In this document: one piece after another, positions 1 through 6,963 of the stretch
Numbering within the stretch: the first letter of the stretch is position 1
Layout: every line of letters begins with the position of its first letter
Origin: an uncultured Prevotella sp.
GTDB lineage: Bacteria > Bacteroidota > Bacteroidia > Bacteroidales > Bacteroidaceae
Assembly: GCA_902497035.1 (NCBI GenBank)
Contig: CABVDL010000075.1
Location: forward strand, 1 to 13,140
DNA length: 13,140 bases
Direction: 5' to 3'
Notes under the pieces: model-generated
What the model saw: only the letters and a program-made list of their open reading frames with translations
Told to the model about the DNA's origin: nothing
The model's database searches: none
Made by a program: the position numbers and the translations under genes

Positions 1-19
1 ATTTCGCTAATCACCAAAT

Positions 20-35
20 TTATAAGCACTTATAA
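20..35. repeat. Small AT-rich inverted repeat
   Basis: Two perfect 7-nt arms (TTATAAG and CTTATAA) flank a CA centre. The symmetry could be an operator or a weak hairpin for a gene outside the window, but short AT-rich dyads also arise by chance. No gene beside it inside the window tests the idea. Confidence 0.25.
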
Positions 36-107
36 TTCATCGAACTCACGTTACATTAATACCGCAATCATTGCTGATGCATCGCAGGGCGGGACGGTGA
101 CAAGTAG

Positions 108-128
108 GGGCGGGGTTTATCCCCGCCC
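108..128. repeat. GC-rich hairpin downstream of the operon
   Basis: The arms GGGCGGGG (108-115) and CCCCGCCC (121-128) are perfectly complementary around a TTTAT loop. It lies about 215 bp past the stop of the last minus-strand gene, beyond the tandem repeat array. Neither strand shows a good T-run right after the stem, so it is not a standard intrinsic terminator, although it could block exonucleases or end transcription in a factor-dependent way. The flanking sequence (about 45-135) resembles GC-rich interspersed intergenic elements of gut bacteria. That recognition is from memory and unchecked. Confidence 0.5.
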
Positions 129-140
129 AACCATTTGCGC

Positions 141-310
141 GTATAGAAAAAAACAGATACGTATACAGAAATACAGATACGCATACAGAAAAACAGACAC
201 GCATACAGAAACACAGACACGCATACAGAAACACAGATACGTATACAGAAAAACAGACATGCATACAGAAAAAAACACGCATGCAGAACCACACACACGC
301 ATACAGGAAT
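141..310. repeat. Array of about nine 20-bp tandem repeats
   Basis: From 141 to 260 six units of exactly 20 bp follow each other, close to the consensus GCATACAGAAAAACAGACAC. They differ mainly at position 2 (C or T), in the middle (AAAAA, AACAC or AATAC) and near the end. A 7th unit (261-278) is 18 bp, an 8th (279-298) is diverged, and a 9th starts at 299 and decays. Some variants create palindromes such as GTATAC (161-166, 241-246) and GCATGC (279-284). There are no unique spacers, so this is not CRISPR. The unit is not a multiple of three and carries no stop codons, so it keeps minus-strand frames open by chance. In the operon's mRNA it would be a U-rich 3' repeat beginning about 35 nt after the last stop codon. 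Confidence 0.9.
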
Positions 311-342
311 ACCCTGCGGTTGATTTGCTGGGCAAAGGCGCG

Positions 343-798
343 TCAGAGAGAGTGGGACTTTTTCTCCAGTTCCTCGGTGACGGCGGCGTAGAGGCGTTCC
401 ATGACGACGGGTTTGGTGAGGAACTGGTTGGCGCCCATCGACAGGCCCTTGGCGATGTCGTCGTCGAAATTCATGCCCGAGAGGATGATGAGTGGGAACT
501 CGGCCTTTGAGCGCTTTTGGATGTGGAAGTCGGCATCGTCGCGGCCCTCGCGCACGCTCTTGATGACCTCGAAGCCGTCGATGTCGGGCATCATCAGGTC
601 GACGATGGCCAGGTCGAACGCGTCGGGCGTGTCCTGCCGCTCCTGGATCAGCTGCAGCGCCACGCGCCCGTTGTTGGCCTTGGCTATCTGGAACTCAAAA
701 GGCTGGAGCATCTTCTCCAGTAAAAGGATATTTAAAGGGATGTCATCCACCAATAGAAGCTTAAACTTGTTGCTGTCAATTCCAGCGATTTGTCTCAT
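343..798 (-). CDS. Stand-alone receiver-domain response regulator
   Basis: This 151-aa protein is a CheY-like receiver that would accept a phosphoryl group from a histidine kinase and act in the cytoplasm. The key residues are present: the acidic pair D18/D19 in LLVDD, the phospho-acceptor D67 in AIVDLMMPDIDG, S107 in LIILSGMN as the conserved Ser/Thr, and K129 in FLTKPV. A single receiver domain fills the length, with about 15 extra residues near 85-100, and no DNA-binding or enzymatic output domain follows. The ATG is the only plausible start because the upstream frame has a stop and no other start codon. It lies 37 bp after the DUF1573 gene and closes the operon, whose first two genes are histidine kinases, so these are the likely partners. 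With no output domain it probably acts by protein contact, or as a relay or phosphate sink. The family is certain; the target is inferred. Confidence 0.95.
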   Translation of the reverse strand: MRQIAGIDSNKFKLLLVDDIPLNILLLEKMLQPFEFQIAKANNGRVALQLIQERQDTPDAFDLAIVDLMMPDIDGFEVIKSVREGRDDADFHIQKRSKAEFPLIILSGMNFDDDIAKGLSMGANQFLTKPVVMERLYAAVTEELEKKSHSL

Positions 799-835
799 TT
801 CCTTATATATTATTTTTGTTGATTATTCTGTATTA

Positions 836-1423
836 TTATTCCCCCGGCACGTCCCCATCCTGCAGGTCGCTGTTCTTGTCGCGTCCGTCGGTGTTGGGGC
901 CGGTGGTGTATTCCATACCCATGTTTCGCTCGTTGAACGTTTCGCCGCCATCGTCCTGCTCAAGGTGGTCGTGGTAATACTCCTCATAGTCGGAGAGGTC
1001 GATTGAGGGTCTCACGACGTGCGTGTCGAAGATGATTTGAGCCTCGCCGTGTGGCATTATGTTGCCGAAAATGCGGATGATGTGGCGTGCCAGCCCCAGG
1101 TTCTTGTCGGTGTGGAAGATGAACTTCAGTCGTCCCTCCTTGCCGGGCGGTATCATCGTGGCGTTGTCCTTGTCGGCCTCGATGGTGGGCACGGCAGGCT
1201 GCACGTCGGTGATGACGAGCATGTCGCTGCCTACGTTTCTCACGACAAACACCATTGGGAGGTCGTCGCCGAGGATGACTGCCGGATAGTGGCGTATGGA
1301 GTCGTCGATCTCTATGGCCGTAGGCTTTACCGTCTTGCGGCACGACGTGAGCGACGTGAGCGATATGAGCATGAGGCCTGCCGCGGCGGCAAGTCCGTGG
1401 ATTATAGCTGTCTTTACTTCCAT
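836..1423 (-). CDS. DUF1573-domain lipoprotein
   Basis: The 195-aa product starts with a lipoprotein signal peptide whose lipobox LTSC puts the lipidated cysteine at C28. Residues of about 40-140 match the DUF1573 pattern, an immunoglobulin-like (PapD/ASH-type) fold common in Bacteroidetes: a strand followed by FVVRNVGSDMLVITDV and then IPPGKEGRLKFIFHT. The CGC-like motif often seen after the ITDV segment is replaced here by PAVPTI. The C-terminal 50 residues are acidic, polar and probably disordered. The start codon lies inside the end of the DUF4838 gene (10-nt overlap), which suggests translational coupling. The protein should sit in the periplasm or on a membrane and may be a scaffold or adaptor for the export machine next to it. 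That role is inferred from position only. Confidence 0.85.
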   Translation of the reverse strand: MEVKTAIIHGLAAAAGLMLISLTSLTSCRKTVKPTAIEIDDSIRHYPAVILGDDLPMVFVVRNVGSDMLVITDVQPAVPTIEADKDNATMIPPGKEGRLKFIFHTDKNLGLARHIIRIFGNIMPHGEAQIIFDTHVVRPSIDLSDYEEYYHDHLEQDDGGETFNERNMGMEYTTGPNTDGRDKNSDLQDGDVPGE

Positions 1424-2724
1424 AGTCTCAGATAGTCGTCGATGGCGTGTCCCGACTCGTCGCGGTTGGCCATTCCCTTTATCTCATTGTGTCCTCTCAG
1501 TATCTCACGCATCTCGGCCGCAGCGTCGGCGTTTTTTGCGATGATGCCGCAACGGTACATCTCGAGCTGCGTGTAGGCCAGTCCGGTGAGCAGCGCGTTG
1601 AGACGACGGCGCTCGTCTCCCATGGTCTGCTTGCTTGCCTTGTCGAGCTCACTGCGGAACCTGACGAAAGCCTCGGGGTCGAGGTAGGCACGGCACATGT
1701 CCTGCATCGTGCCGTAGAGCGGCAGCACGCAGTTGGACCGGCGGGTGCGCTCTTCCAGTCCCCAGTAGTAGGGGGTGAGGATGGAGGCCGTGATGGGATA
1801 GTGCAGCCTGAAATAGTCGGCCACGGCTTCTTTCACGTTGAGGTCGGGATTGTCCATGAGCCTTGCCAGCACGTCGGTCTGCATGTCGTCGAAAGCCGAC
1901 CAGTCGTCGCCGCTGCCGTTGAAGAACACGCCCTGCAGGCCGAGTCTCCTGTAGAGCCGCAGCCGCGCCTGCATGGAGAGCAGACAGGGGAAGGGCGAGA
2001 GATAGTCGTCGAAGTTGCGCTCATAGTCCCACACATAGATGCGGTCGCAGCGCTGCTTCCACGCCTTGACCATCTGCATGAACGCGGCGCAGCCCTTACT
2101 TCGGGAGAAGTCGACCTGCACGGGCAGACCGTAGCTGGAGATTAGCACGCCCACGTTTGCGGGCAGAGCCTTGGTGGGAGCCTGCCGCGTGGTGTGGTAA
2201 GCCGAGGTGAAGAACCGATGGCGTGGAAACTCCTCAGCCAGCCGCGTGATGAATGCGGTGACGGCCGGCGTGGCGTTGCCCGGCGTGTTGCCTGCGGCGC
2301 GGCAGCGCGGGCAGAGGCAGGCCAGCTTGTTGTCCATCGGCATGATGGTGATGCGCTCGCTGTAGTCGGTGCTGCCGTAGCCGAACTGGTCGAGGATGTA
2401 AGCCCGCACGGCCTTGTAGAGGGCCGGGCTAGAGAAGCAGAGCTGGTCGTGGGTGCGGCGGCCGTCGATGGTGGCGTACATGTCGTCGGTGAGCTGTCCG
2501 CGCAAGGCCTTGACGAGGTTGTGCCCCCACAGTCCCCAGTCGTAGTCGGGATGGTTGGTGTGCAGGGCCTGCTGCACCTCCTTGGTGTTGGACGGCGTGT
2601 AAAGGCCGTGGTATTCGGAGAGCGGCTCTACGGCGACGGTCCTGGCCGTGCCGTTGCAGCCGCCGGTGAGCAGCGCGACGGCGCAGGCCACGGATAGTTT
2701 AGAAATGTACTGTAACATGAGCAT
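1414..2724 (-). CDS. DUF4838-domain lipoprotein (glycosidase-like fold)
   Basis: This 436-aa protein begins with a short lipoprotein signal (ALLTGGC, cysteine at residue 23, or 21 if the second Met is used). The rest matches DUF4838. I recognise the cysteine cluster CLCPRC (136-141), the segment TSAYHTTRQAPTKALPANV, the signature VWDYERNFDDYLSPFP (231-246) and the following GVFFNGSGDDW. DUF4838 proteins are thought to have a TIM-barrel core related to glycoside hydrolases of the GH20/GH67 type, but no reaction is firmly assigned as far as I know. The gene overlaps the upstream barrel gene by 26 nt and the downstream gene by 10 nt, so it is tightly coupled to both. Lying beside a synthase and a TPR-barrel exporter, it occupies the place that PgaB (deacetylase plus hydrolase) has in PNAG loci, so a role in trimming or modifying the polymer is plausible. 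The role is inference. Confidence 0.9.
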   Translation of the reverse strand: MLMLQYISKLSVACAVALLTGGCNGTARTVAVEPLSEYHGLYTPSNTKEVQQALHTNHPDYDWGLWGHNLVKALRGQLTDDMYATIDGRRTHDQLCFSSPALYKAVRAYILDQFGYGSTDYSERITIMPMDNKLACLCPRCRAAGNTPGNATPAVTAFITRLAEEFPRHRFFTSAYHTTRQAPTKALPANVGVLISSYGLPVQVDFSRSKGCAAFMQMVKAWKQRCDRIYVWDYERNFDDYLSPFPCLLSMQARLRLYRRLGLQGVFFNGSGDDWSAFDDMQTDVLARLMDNPDLNVKEAVADYFRLHYPITASILTPYYWGLEERTRRSNCVLPLYGTMQDMCRAYLDPEAFVRFRSELDKASKQTMGDERRRLNALLTGLAYTQLEMYRCGIIAKNADAAAEMREILRGHNEIKGMANRDESGHAIDDYLRLWK

Positions 2725-5491
2725 CTACATATAAATAGTTGCGGCTCCGGGTGTTGTCCGTCTTGTTGTCGGACACCGCCATGTTGTACCAAGTGCCAGA
2801 CACGCCGAAGTCAATCATGGAGCTGATGACGACGAGTCCGCCCGCGCCGAGCATGGTGTTGAGCTGGTCGAAGCGCACGGGCATGGAGTTGTCGATGAGC
2901 GACAGTTCAGGCGCGTTGCCCACGCTGCCCGCCACGTAGAAATAGGAGCGGTTGCCTGCCGCCGGATAGCAGCGCGCCGTCAGTCCTCCGTTGACGAAGA
3001 GGCTGGAGCTGAACGACTTGGCCGCGTCGCCCGCCATGTAGAACACGTGGGCGTTGGCGCCGAGGCTGAACGGTTCCAGGTCTTTGGTGACCCCGGCCCC
3101 GGCCTCGAAGAGCGAGGCCTTGTAGTCGTCGTCGAAGAGGCGGTACGACAGGTTGGCCGTGCCGGTCCAGTCGTGGTTGAAGGCGTAGGAGCCGCCGAGG
3201 CCGAGCCTGACGCGCGGCATGAACTTCGTGGCTGCCGCGGCCGACAGGGTCGAGGAGAGGCGCTGGTTCCACTGGTGCTGCCACTCGCCGTTGAGCTGCA
3301 GTCCGCTGCCGCCCTCGGCGGCAGTGGAGTCGGTCTTCTCATTGAGTCCGTCGCGGCCCACATAGGTAAGGCCGGCGGTATAGGTGTTGCGCTCGCAGAT
3401 GCGCTTGTAGGCTATGGAGGCCTGCGAGGTGATGTTGTCCTCGCTCGAGGGCCTTGCGCGCTGGTAGTCAATGGTGACCTCGTTGCGCAGCAGATGGCGC
3501 CTGAGCCGCTCCATGCGGTTGCGGTAGTCGGCAAGCTCGCCGAACGCCGGATGGTAGAGGCGGTAGGTGGCGATGGCGTTGTCCCAGTCTCTGAGCTTCT
3601 CATACACCTCCGACTTGGCGAGGATGAGGGGCTGGTTGCCCCAGTCGGCCTCCAATCCCCGGTCGATGAGCTGAATGGCCTTGTCGTAGTGTCCGGCCTT
3701 CATCTCGCGGCGGGCCAGCATCTCACAGCACTCTGCGTAGGCCTTCACTACGGCCGAGTCGCCCATATACTCATCCACCAGCTTGTCGAGCAGGTCGTAG
3801 GCCTTGGCATAGTCGCCGGTGGCGGCGGTGAGCTGCGCGTCCTTGATGCGGAAGTAGGGGTTGTCGGGGTAGAGCGTCTTGCCGCGCTCGACGAGTGAGC
3901 GCGCCTCGTCGTTGTGATGGAGCGTCAGCTCGGTGGTGATGGCCATGCCGAGGATGTCGGCCGAGGGATAGCCCTTGTCCAGCACCAGCTGCAGCTCTTC
4001 CTCTGCCTTGCGGGCCAGTCCCTGTGCCATGAGCTGCTTGATATAGGGCATCATCACCTCCTCGTAGAGTCCGGCGCGCGTCTTGGGACTGGAGCTGATG
4101 GCATCGATAAGTCCCAGGGCCTTCTGCCGCCGTCCGGCCTGGATGTAGCAGGTGAAGAGGCGGCGCACCACGGCCTCGTGGGTATCCTTGTCCACCTTGT
4201 AGGCGGCGAGCTTCTCGAGCAGGGCCACGGCCTCGTCCCACTGGCGGAAGTCCATCATGCGACGGGCCTCCTCAAGCTGCATGGCGCAGAGCTCCTCATT
4301 GATGTTGGCATCGCCGGGCCATCGGGCGTGCATCTTCTCGAGCATGGCCGTGGCGGCGCGCGTGTTGCCCAGCCTCCGCTCTACGGTGTACTCGCGGTAC
4401 ATCAGGTTCTTCGTGTCGCCCCGCCGCCGGCGCGCCTCACGGATATAGTGGAGCGCGTCGTCGAGGTAGCCGCGCGACATCGAGGTGTTGAGCAGGTAGG
4501 TGAGGGCCTCCTCTGAATGCTCTTTCTCGTAGAGCCGCCCGTAGGCGGTGTAGGGGTCGTTCTGGGCGGCGAGGCGTGCCTGCTCACGCTCCAGCTCATT
4601 GCTCAGCGCAGTGAGGCGTCCGCGCAGGCCAGGGTGCTCCCGCCCGGCCTCTTTCAGATAGGCCAGGGCCTCGCTGTAGCGCGTCATGCCGCCGAGTATC
4701 GAGGCCTTTTTCTCGACGAAGGGAAGAGGGTTGGCCACCACCGTGGCGGCATGGCCCGCCACGTCGATGGCATCCTCCATGCGGCCCGTAGCGGTGAGCA
4801 GGTTGCACAGGGCCATCTGGTATTCGGCGTTCTTGGGCAGTATGTCGACGAGGTGCCGCAGCATGGCCTCCTCGCCGGCCTGGTTGCGCTTCTTGCGATA
4901 GTTGAGGTAGCGCGTCTCATAGTCGCCTGCAATTTCTTTCCTCACGTCCTCCCGCTCGGGATACATCTCCTCAAGGCGCTTGAGCAGGCGCGAGGCCTCG
5001 GCCTCGTTGCCCTGCTGGCGGAAGAGGGCAATCTTCTTGCGCCACAGCGTGTAGTCGTAGGGCGCGAGCTCAAGCAGCGAGTTGCAATAGACGATGGCCG
5101 AGCTGTAGTGCTGGGTAATCTCCTCCACTTTCATCAGCAGCTCCAGCGTCTGGGGGTTTCTCTTGTCGGCGCGCAGCGAGCGGATGAGGTAGTAGCGGGC
5201 ACGGTTGTACTGGCTGTAGTGCAGCCAGTAGGCGCCGAGGAGCTGATTGAGCTGCGGGTCCGACTCGTACTTGCCGAGAGCCTCGTCAAGCACTTTCTTG
5301 CCTCCCTCCCAGTTGCCCTGTCGGAACAGCCTGCGCACTTTTTGCTCGTAGTCGCGCTGCGTGCCTTTCCAGTCAGGCGTATAGTTTTTGCCGCGCGTGC
5401 TGCGTGCCTGCTGTGCCAGAGCCGTCCCTGCGGGAAAGACCGGCAGCGCCAGACCTACCGCGACAAGCCATTTACAGAGTGAGATATTCAT
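2699..5491 (-). CDS. TPR protein with C-terminal outer-membrane beta-barrel (YaiO/PgaA-like)
   Basis: The 930-aa product has a Sec signal peptide ending at ALA|QQ (about residue 26). Residues of about 35-665 are helical repeats of TPR character (for example RQGNWEGGKKVLDEALGKY, ending NAIATYRLYHPAFGELADY). From about residue 670 the sequence becomes alternating aromatic/polar strands (EVTIDYQRARPSSED, SYRLFDDDYKASLFEAG) and ends in VTVHF; a terminal aromatic is typical of outer-membrane barrels. The roughly 260-residue barrel resembles the YaiO-type family. A TPR scaffold joined to a barrel is the design of PgaA and BcsC, which carry a nascent polysaccharide across the periplasm and outer membrane. 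The gene starts 25 bp after the glycosyltransferase gene, with AAGGA just before the ATG, which strongly supports an export role. The polymer is unknown. It could conceivably be a different TPR porin, but the neighbours argue against that. Confidence 0.88.
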   Translation of the reverse strand: MNISLCKWLVAVGLALPVFPAGTALAQQARSTRGKNYTPDWKGTQRDYEQKVRRLFRQGNWEGGKKVLDEALGKYESDPQLNQLLGAYWLHYSQYNRARYYLIRSLRADKRNPQTLELLMKVEEITQHYSSAIVYCNSLLELAPYDYTLWRKKIALFRQQGNEAEASRLLKRLEEMYPEREDVRKEIAGDYETRYLNYRKKRNQAGEEAMLRHLVDILPKNAEYQMALCNLLTATGRMEDAIDVAGHAATVVANPLPFVEKKASILGGMTRYSEALAYLKEAGREHPGLRGRLTALSNELEREQARLAAQNDPYTAYGRLYEKEHSEEALTYLLNTSMSRGYLDDALHYIREARRRRGDTKNLMYREYTVERRLGNTRAATAMLEKMHARWPGDANINEELCAMQLEEARRMMDFRQWDEAVALLEKLAAYKVDKDTHEAVVRRLFTCYIQAGRRQKALGLIDAISSSPKTRAGLYEEVMMPYIKQLMAQGLARKAEEELQLVLDKGYPSADILGMAITTELTLHHNDEARSLVERGKTLYPDNPYFRIKDAQLTAATGDYAKAYDLLDKLVDEYMGDSAVVKAYAECCEMLARREMKAGHYDKAIQLIDRGLEADWGNQPLILAKSEVYEKLRDWDNAIATYRLYHPAFGELADYRNRMERLRRHLLRNEVTIDYQRARPSSEDNITSQASIAYKRICERNTYTAGLTYVGRDGLNEKTDSTAAEGGSGLQLNGEWQHQWNQRLSSTLSAAAATKFMPRVRLGLGGSYAFNHDWTGTANLSYRLFDDDYKASLFEAGAGVTKDLEPFSLGANAHVFYMAGDAAKSFSSSLFVNGGLTARCYPAAGNRSYFYVAGSVGNAPELSLIDNSMPVRFDQLNTMLGAGGLVVISSMIDFGVSGTWYNMAVSDNKTDNTRSRNYLYVDAHVTVHF

Positions 5492-5516
5492 ATTCCTTGT
5501 ATTCTAAGTTCAACCG

Positions 5517-6959
5517 TTATGACGCCTGCTTGGCTGAGGCCGAGGGGTCGGCATGCCTCACGCCGGTGCGCTGTATCGACTTCCACACGGCCTTTCGCCC
5601 GGTGAGATAGTTGTAGTAGCCCACGAGCGAGCTCACCACAATGAGCGGGTGGTAGATGAACGGCTCGAGCGCCGCCGCCACGAGCAGTTTCAGATAGCTC
5701 CACAGACTGGTATATGACGAGCCGAGGATGAAGTCGTAGAACACCACAAAGGCGGAGAGCATGTAGCTGAAGGTGTAGACGGCGAAGAACGTCACGAAGA
5801 ACGTATGCCAGTTGATGCCGCCCGTGAAGGCGAGATAGACCATGAACACCAGTCCGCCCGCCTCGATGACGGGTGCGAGCAGCTCGAAGAGCAGGGTGTA
5901 GGGCATGGTGATGAGCCCCAGGCGCTTGTATTTCCTGTTGAAGATGATGCGGCGGTGTTCCCACATGAGCTGTATGAGGCCACGCCCCCAGCGGACGCGC
6001 TGGCAGAAGAGCATGCGCAGGGTCGACGGTCCCTCGGTCCAGCAGCAGTTGTGAGGTATCTGCACCACCCGGTAGGGGCGGTTGAAGTCGCAGCAATAGG
6101 CCACCATGCGCGTGATCATGTCCATGTCCTCGGCAAACGAGCCGTTGTTGTAGCCGCCGGCGTTGATGACCACCTCAGTGGAGAACAGCCCGTAGCCTCC
6201 CGACACGTTGTTCATGGCGTTGATCTTGCTCCATCCCATCTTGCCCACGAGGAACGAGCGCTTGTACTCCAGGTCCTGGAACAGGGGCAGCGGCTTGCTC
6301 GACGGCCGCACCCTGACCAGCTCGCCGTTGCTGATGGTTGAGCCGTTGCTCATCGACATCGTGCCGGAGACGGCGATGATGGTGCCGTCGTCCACCACGG
6401 GGAAGATGCACTGGTACATGGCGTCCTTGGAGAGGATGCAGTCGACGTCGGTATTGATGAAATAGGGATTGGAGATGACGTTGAGCCCGGCGTTGACGGC
6501 GTCGGCCTTGGTGCCGCCGTTCACCTTGTCGACCACCACCAGCCGGGCGTACTTGATGTTGGTCGATTTGAACAGGCGCTTGAACGGGGCGCAGCGCACC
6601 TTCTCAATGTACTCGAACGGCACCTCCACCAGCTCAAACTTCTCTATGAGCAGCTCCAGCGTGCGGTCGCGGCTGCCGTCGTTGACGATGCACACCTCGA
6701 AGTTGGGATAGTCCATCCTGAGCAGCGACTCCACGTTGTCGATGATGGTCATCTCCTCGTTGTAGGCCGGGGCTATGATGGAGATGCCCGGCACGTAGGG
6801 CGAACTCTGCATCATGTTGCGGATGTAGTCGTCTGACCACTGCTTGTAGCGCGTGCTGTACTGATAGGCAAATACCAGCAGCATCACGTAGGAGACAAGC
6901 AGCAGCATCGAGTAGATGAAGACGATGGAGCCGAAGAAGAACAGTATGAAATTCCACAT
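5517..6959 (-). CDS. Processive family-2 glycosyltransferase (polysaccharide synthase)
   Basis: This 480-aa inner-membrane enzyme should polymerise a sugar from a nucleotide-sugar donor and pass the chain through its own membrane channel. One TM helix (about 5-32) precedes the GT2 catalytic domain, with SIIAPAYNE (60-68), D94 in VNDGSRD, the DXD-type D171/D173 in NTDVDC, catalytic EDMD (277-280) and the processive QxxRW form QRVRWGRG (320-327). Hydrophobic segments follow at about 350-375, 385-408 and 428-450, then the tail WKSIQRTG seen in PgaC- and hyaluronan-synthase-like enzymes. All residues needed for catalysis are present. No PilZ domain is attached, so there is no built-in c-di-GMP sensor. 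The gene starts 4 bp after the HEAT-like gene and precedes the export barrel gene. It is often likely to be called PNAG synthase, but there is no evidence in the window for the substrate, so I give no gene symbol. Confidence 0.93.
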   Translation of the reverse strand: MWNFILFFFGSIVFIYSMLLLVSYVMLLVFAYQYSTRYKQWSDDYIRNMMQSSPYVPGISIIAPAYNEEMTIIDNVESLLRMDYPNFEVCIVNDGSRDRTLELLIEKFELVEVPFEYIEKVRCAPFKRLFKSTNIKYARLVVVDKVNGGTKADAVNAGLNVISNPYFINTDVDCILSKDAMYQCIFPVVDDGTIIAVSGTMSMSNGSTISNGELVRVRPSSKPLPLFQDLEYKRSFLVGKMGWSKINAMNNVSGGYGLFSTEVVINAGGYNNGSFAEDMDMITRMVAYCCDFNRPYRVVQIPHNCCWTEGPSTLRMLFCQRVRWGRGLIQLMWEHRRIIFNRKYKRLGLITMPYTLLFELLAPVIEAGGLVFMVYLAFTGGINWHTFFVTFFAVYTFSYMLSAFVVFYDFILGSSYTSLWSYLKLLVAAALEPFIYHPLIVVSSLVGYYNYLTGRKAVWKSIQRTGVRHADPSASAKQAS

Positions 6960-6963
6960 ATCG

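Noticed and set aside
141..310. CRISPR array
   Set aside because: The repeats are directly adjacent with no unique spacers, and no cas genes are present.
46..335. Cys/Phe/Val-rich minus-strand frames in the repeat region
   Set aside because: The 20-bp repeat lacks stop codons, so frames stay open by chance and read the same motif in different frames.
3047..5482. Several long plus-strand frames opposite the TPR-barrel gene
   Set aside because: Low-complexity Leu/Val/Gly translations without motifs, opposite a gene with a signal peptide, TPRs and barrel.
5517..6959. Naming the synthase PgaC and the polymer PNAG
   Set aside because: GT2 motifs alone do not fix the sugar, and PgaB and PgaD partners are missing.
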